Source: Guyparkeria halophila (GTDB lineage: Bacteria > Pseudomonadota > Gammaproteobacteria > Halothiobacillales > Halothiobacillaceae). From it: a stretch of 64,000 bases of DNA. The notes beneath the pieces are model-generated. The model did not search any database and was not told the DNA's origin. It saw only the letters and a program-made list of their open reading frames with translations. Numbering within the stretch: the first letter of the stretch is position 1; the number at the start of each line of letters is the position of its first letter. This document shows, in pieces, positions 56,447-64,000 of the stretch. The stretch spans positions 379,501 to 443,500 of the forward strand of contig NZ_CP140153.1 in the NCBI RefSeq assembly GCF_034479635.1, given 5' to 3'. Made by a program: the position numbers and the translations under genes.

Positions 56447-57583
56447 GTGAGTATGGCAAAGCGCCGTGGTTTTTTTCTGCCGCTGCTCGTCCTGATCGGC
56501 GGCCTTGTCGTTGTGCCGGGCCTGCCTGTTGAACGGGCGTTGGCCGAATCCAAGCCCGCGGGGGGTGACGCGCCGGTGGTATTGGTCGCCCCGGTGGCGA
56601 GCGGTGTGGTTGAACGGGCATCACTGGTCGGCGAGGTGACCGCCGAGACCACCGCATCGGTCGGCTTTCAGGCCGCCGGGCGCATCGACGAGCGCGCGGT
56701 GCGCCGCGGGCAGCGCGTCGCCGCTGGTGAGCCCCTGGCTCAACTGGACAGCCGCGACCTGGCCGCGCGGGTCGACTCGGCCGAGGCCGAGCTCGCCCAG
56801 GCCCAGGCCGAGGCGCGACTGGCCGCGCAGGAACTCGAGCGTACCCGCCAGTTGCACGAGCGCCAGGTCGCCAGCCGGCAGGCCCTCGATCAGGCGATCT
56901 CGCGCGAACAGGCGAGCCGGGCTCGCGTGGCCAGTATCGAGGCGCGACTGGCCGAGGCGCGCAATGCCCTGGATTACGCCACGCTGGCCGCGCCCTTCGC
57001 GGGTGTCGTGATCGAGCTGGTCGCCGATGTCGGTGACGTGGTGGCCGCCGGCCAGCCGGTGGTGAGGCTGGCGGCCGCCGATGGCCGGCTGGTCGAGGTG
57101 GCGGTGCCCGAGCGGCGCCTGGCCGATCTCCCCCAGGTGGGCCTGGCGCGTCTGGACAGCGATGGCGTCGAGCTCGACGCCACGCTCGATTCGGTCAGCG
57201 GCGCGGCCGCCCCGGTCAGCCGGACGTTTGCCGCCCGCTACCGGCTGCCCGCGGCGGACGAGCGGCCCTGGTCGCTTGGGCAGACCGCCATGCTGCACTT
57301 CGATGAGTCGGCGCCACGCCAGCGTGTGCCGGTCGGCGCCGTGTTCGCCCGTGGCGACGGGGCCCGGGTGTTCCGGGTCGTCGACGGGCGGGTCGAGGCC
57401 GTGACCGTGCGCGTGCGGCGTATCGAGTCCGATTACGCGGTGATCGAGTCCGACCTGCCGGTCGGTGCGCTGGTGGTGATCGCCGGCGTCAACCGCCTGC
57501 ATGACGGCCAGGCCGTCGAGCCGCGGCGCGGCGACGAGGTCGCGGCGGGTGCGGCGGACGAGGTCGAGGAGACCGCGCCTTGA
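56447..57583 (+). CDS. RND efflux membrane-fusion protein
   Basis: A 378-residue periplasmic adaptor. The N terminus is a hydrophobic anchor or signal (FFLPLLVLIGGLVVVPGLPV). The biotinyl-lipoyl half-domains are VGFQAAGRIDERAVRRGQRV and TLAAPFAGVVIELVADVGDV, separated by a coiled-coil hairpin rich in Ala, Glu and Gln. A beta-barrel domain follows. The GTG at 56447 is 6 bases after GGGAGGAG; an ATG two codons later at 56453 is the alternative. It overlaps the RND pump gene. No outer-membrane factor gene is beside it. Confidence 0.87.
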   Translation: MSMAKRRGFFLPLLVLIGGLVVVPGLPVERALAESKPAGGDAPVVLVAPVASGVVERASLVGEVTAETTASVGFQAAGRIDERAVRRGQRVAAGEPLAQLDSRDLAARVDSAEAELAQAQAEARLAAQELERTRQLHERQVASRQALDQAISREQASRARVASIEARLAEARNALDYATLAAPFAGVVIELVADVGDVVAAGQPVVRLAAADGRLVEVAVPERRLADLPQVGLARLDSDGVELDATLDSVSGAAAPVSRTFAARYRLPAADERPWSLGQTAMLHFDESAPRQRVPVGAVFARGDGARVFRVVDGRVEAVTVRVRRIESDYAVIESDLPVGALVVIAGVNRLHDGQAVEPRRGDEVAAGAADEVEETAP

Positions 57584-60500
57584 GCCAGTCGGTCATCAGC
57601 CGGTTCAATCTCTCCGCGCTGGCGGTCCGCGAGCGCTCCATCACCCTCTACCTGATCCTGCTGGTCGCCTTCGCCGGTCTGTATGCCTTCGTCTCGCTGG
57701 GACGGGCCGAGGATCCCGCCTTCACCCTCAAGGTGATGCTCGCCGAGGCGCATTGGCCGGGAGCGACCGCCGCCGAGATGCAGGCGCAGGTGGGCGAGCC
57801 GCTCGAGGTGGCGCTCGACAACGTCCCCTACTTCGACTTCGTCGAGACCATCAGCCGGCCCGGCTCGGTCTATCTGCGCATCAACTTCGCCGAGTCCACG
57901 CCGCCCGAGGCGGTCGACAATGCCTTCTACCAGGTGCGCAAGCACCTCTCCGATGCCGCCCCGCAACTGCCACCGGGCGTCGCCGGCCCGTTCTTCAACG
58001 ACGACTTCTCGGATGTCTATTTCACGCTCTACGCCCTGACCGCGCCCGGCGTGGACCAGCGCACCCTGGTCGAGGCGGCCGAGACATTGCGTCGCGAGGC
58101 GTTACGGGTCGAGGGCGTCGACAAGGCCCATCTGATCGGCGAACAGGACGACCGGGTGGAGGTCCGTCTCGATCCGGCCCGCATCCAGTCGATGGGGCTC
58201 TCAGTCGAGGCGGTCGCCGCCGCGCTCGCCGCGCAGAACCGGATGACCGCGCGCGGACTGATCGAGACCGACGGCCCCCGTCTGTACCTGCGGGTCGGGC
58301 CGGGGCTGGATGCCGACGGCCCCGAGTCGATCGAGCGTATCGCGGCGAGCCCGCTGACCATCGATGGGCGGGTGCTGCGACTCTCGGACGTGGCCGAGGT
58401 CTCGCGCCGGCTGGCCGATCCGCCCGCCTTCGTGGTCGAGAACAATGGCGAACGCGCCCTGATGGTGGGCGTGATCATGGCCGACAACGTCAATGGCCTG
58501 AAACTCGGCGAACGGCTGGCGGCCTTCGAGCAACGTGTCGCCGCCGATCTGCCCGTCGGGGTGGAGCTGGAGAAGGTCACCAACCAGGCCGATGCGATCC
58601 GTCTGGCGGTGGATACCTTCCAGATCAAGTTCCTGATCGCCCTGGGCGTGGTCATGCTGGTGGGCTTTCTCGCCCTGGGATTGCGCGCCGGGCTGGTGGT
58701 TGCACTGGCTGTGCCGCTGACCCTGGCGATGACCTTCGTGGTGATGCAGGTCACCGGCAAGAACCTCGACCGCATCACGCTCGGCGCGCTGATCCTCTCG
58801 CTCGGGCTGCTGGTGGACGATGCCATCATCGCCATCGAGATGATGCTGGTGAAGCTCGAGGAGGGCGCCGATCGCATCAGTGCAGCGGCGCATGCCTGGA
58901 CGGTGACCGCGATGCCGATGCTGGTGGGCACACTCGTGACCGTGGTCGGCTTCGTGCCGATCGGCTTTGCCCAGTCGAACGTGGGCGAGTACGCCGGCAA
59001 CATCTTCTGGATCCTGGGCATCTCCCTGATCGCCTCGTGGTTCGTCGCGGTGGTGTTCACGCCGTATCTGGGCGTGAAACTGCTGCCGCGCATCCAGCCG
59101 GCACCGGGCGAGATGTACGGCGGGCGCACCTACCGCGCGCTGCGGCGGGTGATCACCGGTTGCGTCGCGCATCGCTGGTGGGTGCTCGGCGGCACCCTGA
59201 TCCTGTTCATCGCCTCGGCCATGTTGATGGCCCAGGGGGTAGCCAAGCAGTTCTTCCCCAGCTCCGATCGTCCCGAGCTGCTGATCGACATCCAGCTGCC
59301 CGAGGGCAGCTCGACGACCGCCACCCGCGCGGTGGCCGAACGGGTGGCCGCGGCGATCGAGGACGACCCGGCGCTGGAGTCGCTCTCCACCTACATCGGC
59401 CGGGGTGCACCGCGCTTCTTTCTCGCCCTCAATCCCGAGCTGCCCGACCCGGCCTTCGCCAAGATCATCGCGGTGACGCACGACGCCGAGGCGCGCCAGG
59501 CCCTGCGTGAACGACTGGACACGATGATCGCCGAAGGCGCCTTTCCCGAGGCCCGCGTGCGACCGCACCCGCTGCTGTACGGCCCGCCGGTGGTCTGGCC
59601 GGTGCAGTTCCGTGTCATGGGGCCGGAAATCGAGCGGCTGGTGGCGATCGGGGAGCGGGTGCGCCGCGTGATGGCCGACAACCCGCACCTGGTCGATCCG
59701 CACCTGGAATGGGGGCGGCAGGTGCCCACCCTGTCGCTCTCGCTGGATCCGGCGCGCCTGGCGGCCTTCGGCCTGACGCCCGTTGACGTGCAGGGGCAAC
59801 TCGCGGCATTGATCAATGGCCGCGTGGCCACCGAGTTGCGCGAGGGCATCCGGGGAATCGAGGTGGTGGTGCGTGGTGACCCGGCCGTGGCCCGCGACCC
59901 GGCCCGGCTGGAAACCCTGCCCATTGGTCTGGACGACGGCAGGAGCGTGCCGCTGGCGCAACTCGGCGAGATCGAGGTCGAGACCGAGTTGCCGGTGTTC
60001 AAACGACGCAACCAGACCCCGTATCTAAACGTCAACGCCGAGATCCGCGGCGCCCAGCCGCCCGATGCCACCTTCGCCAGCTGGGCGGACCTGGCCGACC
60101 TGCGCTCATCCTTGCCGGCCGGCTACCGGCTCGAGATCGGCGGCACGGTCGAGCAGTCGGCCAAGGCCCAGAACTCGCTCAAGGTGATCATGCCGCTGAT
60201 GGTGGTGCTGATGTTGACGCTCTTGATGCTCAACATGCGCTCGTTCCCGGGCCTGTTCATGGTGCTGCTGACCGCGCCGCTGGGCCTTATCGGCGCGGCC
60301 GGCGCCCTGGCGCTGTTCAATCAGCCATTCGGCTTCGTCGCGCTGCTGGGGCTGATCGGTCTCGCCGGCATCCTGATGCGCAACACCCTGATCCTGGTGG
60401 GTCAGATCGACGAGAACCGCCGCGCCGGCGATGACCGCCGTACCGCCGTGATCGAGGCCACCATCCGCCGGGCCCGCCCGGTGGTGCTGACCGCCCTGGC

Positions 60501-60660
60501 GGCGGTGCTCGCCTTCGTGCCTTTGACGGCCAGCACGTTCTGGGGGCCGCTGGCAGTGACGCTGATCGGCGGGATCGCCGTCGGGACCGTGCTGACCATC
60601 GTGTTCCTGCCGGCGATGTATGCGGTGTGGTTTCGGGTCAAGCCGCCGGCCGCGGCCTAA
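57580..60660 (+). CDS. RND-family efflux pump permease
   Basis: A 1026-residue inner-membrane pump of the AcrB/HAE superfamily. The proton-relay Asp pair lies in LGLLVDDAIIAIEMML (TM4), followed by TLVTVVGFVPIGFAQSNVGE. The second half has GLIGLAGILMRNTLILVGQI and RARPVVLTALAAVLAFVPL. The start is TTG overlapping the adaptor stop (TTGA). The substrate cannot be read from sequence; the overall form is closer to multidrug than to heavy-metal pumps, because no Met/His metal pocket stands out. Confidence 0.9.
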   Translation: MSQSVISRFNLSALAVRERSITLYLILLVAFAGLYAFVSLGRAEDPAFTLKVMLAEAHWPGATAAEMQAQVGEPLEVALDNVPYFDFVETISRPGSVYLRINFAESTPPEAVDNAFYQVRKHLSDAAPQLPPGVAGPFFNDDFSDVYFTLYALTAPGVDQRTLVEAAETLRREALRVEGVDKAHLIGEQDDRVEVRLDPARIQSMGLSVEAVAAALAAQNRMTARGLIETDGPRLYLRVGPGLDADGPESIERIAASPLTIDGRVLRLSDVAEVSRRLADPPAFVVENNGERALMVGVIMADNVNGLKLGERLAAFEQRVAADLPVGVELEKVTNQADAIRLAVDTFQIKFLIALGVVMLVGFLALGLRAGLVVALAVPLTLAMTFVVMQVTGKNLDRITLGALILSLGLLVDDAIIAIEMMLVKLEEGADRISAAAHAWTVTAMPMLVGTLVTVVGFVPIGFAQSNVGEYAGNIFWILGISLIASWFVAVVFTPYLGVKLLPRIQPAPGEMYGGRTYRALRRVITGCVAHRWWVLGGTLILFIASAMLMAQGVAKQFFPSSDRPELLIDIQLPEGSSTTATRAVAERVAAAIEDDPALESLSTYIGRGAPRFFLALNPELPDPAFAKIIAVTHDAEARQALRERLDTMIAEGAFPEARVRPHPLLYGPPVVWPVQFRVMGPEIERLVAIGERVRRVMADNPHLVDPHLEWGRQVPTLSLSLDPARLAAFGLTPVDVQGQLAALINGRVATELREGIRGIEVVVRGDPAVARDPARLETLPIGLDDGRSVPLAQLGEIEVETELPVFKRRNQTPYLNVNAEIRGAQPPDATFASWADLADLRSSLPAGYRLEIGGTVEQSAKAQNSLKVIMPLMVVLMLTLLMLNMRSFPGLFMVLLTAPLGLIGAAGALALFNQPFGFVALLGLIGLAGILMRNTLILVGQIDENRRAGDDRRTAVIEATIRRARPVVLTALAAVLAFVPLTASTFWGPLAVTLIGGIAVGTVLTIVFLPAMYAVWFRVKPPAAA

Positions 60661-60663
60661 CGG

Positions 60664-60831
60664 CCACCGCTGGCGGCGGAGAGGACAGAGACTAGAGGGA
60701 AGAAGTCAGAAGCGAGGTGTCAGCGGAAAGGCGTGAGAGCGAAATTGCCACCGCTGGCGGCGGAGAGGACAGAGACTAGAGGGAAGAAGTCAGAAGCGAG
60801 GTGTCAGCGGAAAGGCGTGAGAGCGAAATTG
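60664..60831. repeat. Perfect 84-bp tandem duplication
   Basis: The sequence 60664-60747 (starting CCACCGCTGGCGGCGGAGAG) is repeated without visible change at 60748-60831, directly after the RND pump gene. It contains a purine-rich stretch and no reading frame of note. Confidence 0.93.
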
Positions 60832-60850
60832 GCGGCTTCACCATCTCCCC

Positions 60851-60878
60851 CTGACCCCTGACCCCTGACCCCTGACCT
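60851..60878. repeat. 7-bp tandem repeat CTGACCC x4
   Basis: CTGACCC occurs three times in a row (60851, 60858, 60865) plus a fourth unit with one change (CTGACCT, 60872). It lies 20 bases after the 84-bp duplication, in the same 371-bp gap before pstS. Confidence 0.9.
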
Positions 60879-60927
60879 CGGGTTGCATCCTGTTGATCTC
60901 CCTTTGGTTCCGTCTTTCGGCTACCCT

Positions 60928-60978
60928 CTGTCACCGAACCGTTGTCACACTTTCATCTTGCTGTCACAAATCGTCATC
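60928..60978 (+). promoter_or_regulatory. Candidate Pho box cluster before pstS
   Basis: TGTCA-type half-sites recur: CTGTCAC (60928), TTGTCAC (60942), CTTTCAT (60950), CTGTCAC (60961) and CGTCATC (60972). CTGTCACAAATCGTCATC (60961-60978) resembles the PhoB consensus CTGTCATAAAnCTGTCAT, with one base less between half-sites. PhoB control of pst genes is known widely; binding here is inferred. Confidence 0.5.
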
Positions 60979-61031
60979 AGACTCCATTCCCGCAATCGCG
61001 TTGTGTTGAACACCAAATGAGGTTTTTACTG

Positions 61032-62048
61032 ATGAAACGTTTTGCTGTATCCAGCATTGGCTTGGCCGCCGTAATGGCCACCACCATGAGCGCCGCCCAG
61101 GCGCGTGACCAGATCCGCATCGTCGGTTCGTCCACCGTCTTCCCGTTCGCCAGCTACGTCGCTGAAGAACTGGGCGCGACCACCAAGTGGCCGACCCCGG
61201 TCATCGAGTCCACCGGTTCCGGCGGCGGCATGAAGCTGTTCTGCGAAGGTAACGGTCTGAACACTCCGGACATCACCAACGCCTCGCGCCGCATGAAGCC
61301 GTCCGAGTTCGAGCGCTGCCAGGAAAATGGTGTAACCGATGTCACCGAGGCCATGGTCGGCTACGACGGCATCGCCTTCGCCCAGAGCAACACCAACGAC
61401 GCGGTCGCCGTGACCCGCGAGCAGATCGCCATGGCGCTGCTCGAGCAGGTGCCGGTCGACGGCAAGCTGGTCGACAATCCGCACAAGATGTGGAGCGACA
61501 TCGACTCCTCGCTGCCGGCCCGCGAGATCCGCGTTTACGGTCCGCCGACCACTTCCGGCACCCGTGACGCCTTCGAGGAGCTGGTGCTCGAGGCCGTGAC
61601 CGAGGAAATGGAAGCCTACGGCAACGAAGGCTACGCCAACCTGCGCAAGGACGGTGCCTACATCGACGCCGGCGAGAACGACAACCTGATCGTGCAGAAG
61701 CTGCAGAACGACGTCGACGCCTTCGGCATCTTCGGCTACTCCTTCCTCGAAGAGAACGCCGACAAGCTGTCCGGCGCGTCCATCGACGGCGTCAAGCCGG
61801 AGCCGGAAGCCATCGGTTCGGGTGAATACCCGGTTTCCCGTTCGCTGTGGTTCTACGTCAAGAACAGCCACGCCGACGACGTCCCGGCCATGGGTGACTA
61901 CGTCGAGCTGTTCATGAGCGACAAGATGATCAGCGGCATGGGTTACCTCAAGGGCATCGGCCTGATCCCGATGCCGGAAGATCTGCTCAACGAGTGGCAG
62001 ACCAACGTTGCCGATCGCAAGCAGCTCGAGCTGTCCGATCTGAAGTAA
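61032..62048 (+). CDS. pstS: Phosphate-binding protein PstS
   Basis: A 338-residue periplasmic protein. The signal peptide is MKRFAVSSIGLAAVMATTMS with cleavage near AQA. Phosphate-binding loops are RIVGSSTVFPFASYVAE, ESTGSGGGMKLFCEGNG, ITNASRRMK and YGPPTTSGTRDAFEEL. It delivers phosphate to PstCA. The ATG at 61032 has GAGG about 9 bases upstream; another at 61017 would add five residues to the signal. Codon use looks more strongly biased than in neighbours, as expected for an abundant protein. Confidence 0.92.
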   Translation: MKRFAVSSIGLAAVMATTMSAAQARDQIRIVGSSTVFPFASYVAEELGATTKWPTPVIESTGSGGGMKLFCEGNGLNTPDITNASRRMKPSEFERCQENGVTDVTEAMVGYDGIAFAQSNTNDAVAVTREQIAMALLEQVPVDGKLVDNPHKMWSDIDSSLPAREIRVYGPPTTSGTRDAFEELVLEAVTEEMEAYGNEGYANLRKDGAYIDAGENDNLIVQKLQNDVDAFGIFGYSFLEENADKLSGASIDGVKPEPEAIGSGEYPVSRSLWFYVKNSHADDVPAMGDYVELFMSDKMISGMGYLKGIGLIPMPEDLLNEWQTNVADRKQLELSDLK

Positions 62049-62060
62049 GCGAAGGAGTCG

Positions 62061-62105
62061 CTCCCCAGGGACGGGGAAAGGACGCCCTCCCAGGGACGGG
62101 AAAGG
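62061..62105. repeat. Imperfect direct repeat after pstS
   Basis: CTCCCCAGGGACGGGGAAAGG (62061-62081, one base longer in two runs) is repeated as CTCCCAGGGACGGGAAAGG at 62087-62105, just before the pstS terminator. Confidence 0.75.
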
Positions 62106-62130
62106 CCGGCGGGCATGCTCCGCCGGCCTT
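62102..62130 (+). terminator. Rho-independent-type terminator after pstS
   Basis: AAGGCCGGCGG (62102-62112) and CCGCCGGCCTT (62120-62130) form a perfect 11-bp stem with loop GCATGCT, followed by CTCTTGTC. It lies between pstS and pstC, which would favour higher pstS expression. Confidence 0.75.
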
Positions 62131-62274
62131 CTCTTGTCGCAAGCGTTTGGCGGACTTGATGCCGAACGCTTGCAACAGGAGGCAGGTTCCCAATAATGGG
62201 CCGCTTTGAATCCTTGGCCGACACGGCCTGCCGGCAGCTGCCGGCTTCGTGGTACACGACGGAATAGCGCAGAC

Positions 62275-63534
62275 ATGCAGACCGACCAGATACTGATGAC
62301 GTTCTTCGCCGGGGTGCTTCTCCTGGGTGCGCTGGGGTTCTACCTCGGGCGCAGCAAGGCGGTCCGAACACGTGCCGACGGTGCCCACATGCATTCCCAG
62401 CCGGATCAGTACGCCTGGTTTGCGGTGCTGACCTCGGCCGGGCCGGCCGTAATCGTCGCCTTCGTGTCGGCGATCATCCTGGGTTTGTTCGAAAGCGCGT
62501 TTCCGGGTTGGCTGGCGGTGGCCGGCGCCTTGGGGCTGGGCGCATTCGGCCTGTTTATCGGGCTCAACCGCATCCGTCCCGAGCTGAAAGCGCGTGACTC
62601 GCTCGAACACGCAGTCAAGTGGACGCTGCTGGCAGCCGCCTCTGTCTCCATCCTGACCACCTTTGGCATCCTGTTCTCCATCCTGTTCGAGGCGATCCGC
62701 TTCTTCCAGATGGAGAGCTTCTGGTACTTCATCACCGGTACCAACTGGGCACCGGGGGATTCCTTCCTCGAGGCCGCCGGTCGCGCTGAGGCCGGGGAAG
62801 GGTCCTCCGGCAACTTCGGCGCCGTGCCACTGTTCGCCGGCACCTTCATGATCACGATAATCGCCATGCTGGTTGCCGTTCCCATTGGCGTGTCGGCGGC
62901 TATCTACATGGCCGAGTACGCCCCCGAGCGAGTGCGCACCGTGGCCAAGCCGGTGCTCGAGGTGCTCGCCGGCATCCCGACCGTGGTCTACGGCTTCTTC
63001 GCCGCGATCACCGTCGCCCCGCTGATCGTCTCCGCGGCCGGCTCGGTGGGCCTGGATGCCTCGTTCAACAACGCGCTGGCGCCCGGGATCGTGATGGGGA
63101 TCATGATCATCCCGTTCATCTCCTCGCTCTCCGACGATGTGATCACGTCGGTGCCTAATTCGATGCGGCAGGGGTCGCTGGCGCTGGGCACTACCCGCAA
63201 CGAAACCATCCGGTTCGTGGTCTTACCGGCGGCGCTGCCCGGCATCATATCGGCCACGTTGTTGGGCGTCTCGCGCGCGTTGGGCGAGACCATGATCGTG
63301 GTGATGGCCGCCGGTATGCGTCCCAATCTCACGGCCAACCCGCTCGAGGATATGACCACGGTCACCGTCAGCATCGTTTCCTCGCTGACCGGCGACAACG
63401 AGTTCGAGTCGGCCGCGACGCTCTCGGCCTTCGCGTTGGGCCTGATGCTTTTTGTGATCACGCTGGCCCTCAATTTCGTCTCCGTGTTGATGATCCGCCG
63501 CTTCCGTGAGAAGTACGCGGTAAACGATCTATAA
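62275..63534 (+). CDS. pstC: Phosphate ABC transporter permease PstC
   Basis: A 419-residue inner-membrane permease. An N-terminal extension of about 110 residues carries extra helices (TFFAGVLLLGALGFYLGRSK). The ABC permease core has FAGTFMITIIAMLVAVPIGV, VLEVLAGIPTVVYGFFA, SLALGTTRNETIRFVVLPAA and LGVSRALGETMIVVMAAGM (EAA-like loop). It imports phosphate with PstA. The start at 62275 fits; upstream codons have no domain support. The long N terminus is found in other PstC proteins that pair with DUF3333-type PstA. Confidence 0.9.
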   Translation: MQTDQILMTFFAGVLLLGALGFYLGRSKAVRTRADGAHMHSQPDQYAWFAVLTSAGPAVIVAFVSAIILGLFESAFPGWLAVAGALGLGAFGLFIGLNRIRPELKARDSLEHAVKWTLLAAASVSILTTFGILFSILFEAIRFFQMESFWYFITGTNWAPGDSFLEAAGRAEAGEGSSGNFGAVPLFAGTFMITIIAMLVAVPIGVSAAIYMAEYAPERVRTVAKPVLEVLAGIPTVVYGFFAAITVAPLIVSAAGSVGLDASFNNALAPGIVMGIMIIPFISSLSDDVITSVPNSMRQGSLALGTTRNETIRFVVLPAALPGIISATLLGVSRALGETMIVVMAAGMRPNLTANPLEDMTTVTVSIVSSLTGDNEFESAATLSAFALGLMLFVITLALNFVSVLMIRRFREKYAVNDL

Positions 63535-63559
63535 ACAGTTCTACCGGAAGCTCCCTGTC

Positions 63560-64000
63560 ATGGCCCAGTCCCTAGACGATATCTCCCGTCAGCTGAGAAA
63601 GCGTCACCGCAAGTCGGCACGCATGAAATGGCTGTCGATGAGCGCGCTCATCGCTGCTGCTGCATTCTTGGTGCTCTTTCTCGTTGACATGGTGGTCAAG
63701 GGGTTGCCGGCATTCCAGCAGGCTTACATCGAGGTCGAGATCGACTACAGCGAACGAGCCGCCGAGCTGCCGCTCGCCGCGGTCCAGGCCGACGTGCGCG
63801 ACCTGGTCAGCCGAGGTTATCTGCGCCTGATTCCGGGGCGCATGGCCGAGGACGAGTCGCTGCTGGGCACCCAGCGCATGGAGTGGGTGCTGGCGGACGA
63901 TGCCGTCGACCAGCACCTCAAGGGCCGGGACACGCGTCTGAAGGACAAGCAGAAGGCGGTGATCGAGCGGCTGGTTGAGTCGGGCCGCGCCGAGTTGAAG
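63560..64000 (+). CDS. pstA: Phosphate ABC transporter permease PstA (N-terminal part, DUF3333 type)
   Basis: From the ATG at 63560 the frame is open to the right edge (147 codons). It starts MAQSLDDISRQLRKRHRKSA, has one membrane helix (MSALIAAAAFLVLFLVDMVV) and then a large periplasmic region (IEVEIDYSERAAELPLA, DVRDLVSRGYLRLIPG, LGTQRMEWVLADDAVDQHLK). This matches the DUF3333 extension of PstA in several proteobacteria. The permease core lies outside the window. It follows pstC by 25 bases. Confidence 0.85.
   Translation, partial: MAQSLDDISRQLRKRHRKSARMKWLSMSALIAAAAFLVLFLVDMVVKGLPAFQQAYIEVEIDYSERAAELPLAAVQADVRDLVSRGYLRLIPGRMAEDESLLGTQRMEWVLADDAVDQHLKGRDTRLKDKQKAVIERLVESGRAELK

Overview
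The window is about 64 kb of GC-rich DNA with densely packed genes, many overlapping by 4 to 11 bases, from a free-living bacterium. NudE, CysQ, YcgL, HrpA, a LolC/LolD pair, a RelA with the EXDD motif and a BtuB-type receptor under a cobalamin riboswitch point to a gammaproteobacterium. Sucrose synthesis genes, a PstA with a long periplasmic insert and isoquinoline-oxidoreductase-type molybdoenzyme genes would fit a halotolerant, possibly Chromatiales-like lineage. That assignment is inference. I saw no rRNA, tRNA, transposase, phage gene or CRISPR array.

Layout. 0-13 kb: truncated btuB-like receptor and riboswitch, nudE-cysQ, ycgL, hrpA, a TauE/SafE-like membrane protein, several small exported or membrane proteins, and lolC-lolD. 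13.1-17.4 kb: an overlapping operon for an IorA/IorB-type molybdenum hydroxylase with its XdhC and cytidylyltransferase maturation factors. 17.5-22.9 kb: an operon with GH100 neutral invertase, sucrose-phosphate synthase, sucrose-phosphatase and an MtfA-type peptidase. 22.9-41.1 kb: an iron-acquisition island. It has an MFS transporter and TonB receptor on one side and entC-E-B-A-F, an unusual Tat-exported ChaN/EreA-like gene and entD on the other, followed by bacterioferritin and an ABC siderophore importer with a DUF2218 gene. Good Fur-box candidates precede the receptor and the importer operon. 41.1-45.8 kb: alpha/beta hydrolase, VIT/CCC1-like transporter, relA without an ACT domain, and a glycosyltransferase. 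45.9-49.3 kb: an ArsR-type operon (arsR, degenerate metallo-beta-lactamase-fold protein, SO_0444/ArsP-like permease, Cys-rich AhpD-like protein, thioredoxin-like protein) divergent from an arsenate-reductase-type phosphatase, with a perfect 11-bp inverted repeat between them. 49.3-52.9 kb: modE and modABC. 53-54.9 kb: DUF1826 and a COG0523 metallochaperone behind a Zur-box-like site. 55-60.7 kb: photolyase and an RND efflux pair. 60.9-64 kb: pstS-pstC-pstA (cut by the window end).

How the parts fit. The siderophore island looks self-sufficient for a 2,3-dihydroxybenzoyl-serine (enterobactin-type) siderophore: DHB synthesis, activation, assembly, carrier priming, export, outer-membrane uptake, inner-membrane import and iron storage. 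No Fes-type esterase or MbtH protein is visible. The molybdate importer and its ModE regulator would supply metal for the Ior-type enzyme. Zinc, phosphate and cobalamin genes each carry a matching candidate cis-element. Short tandem duplications recur in the gaps between genes.
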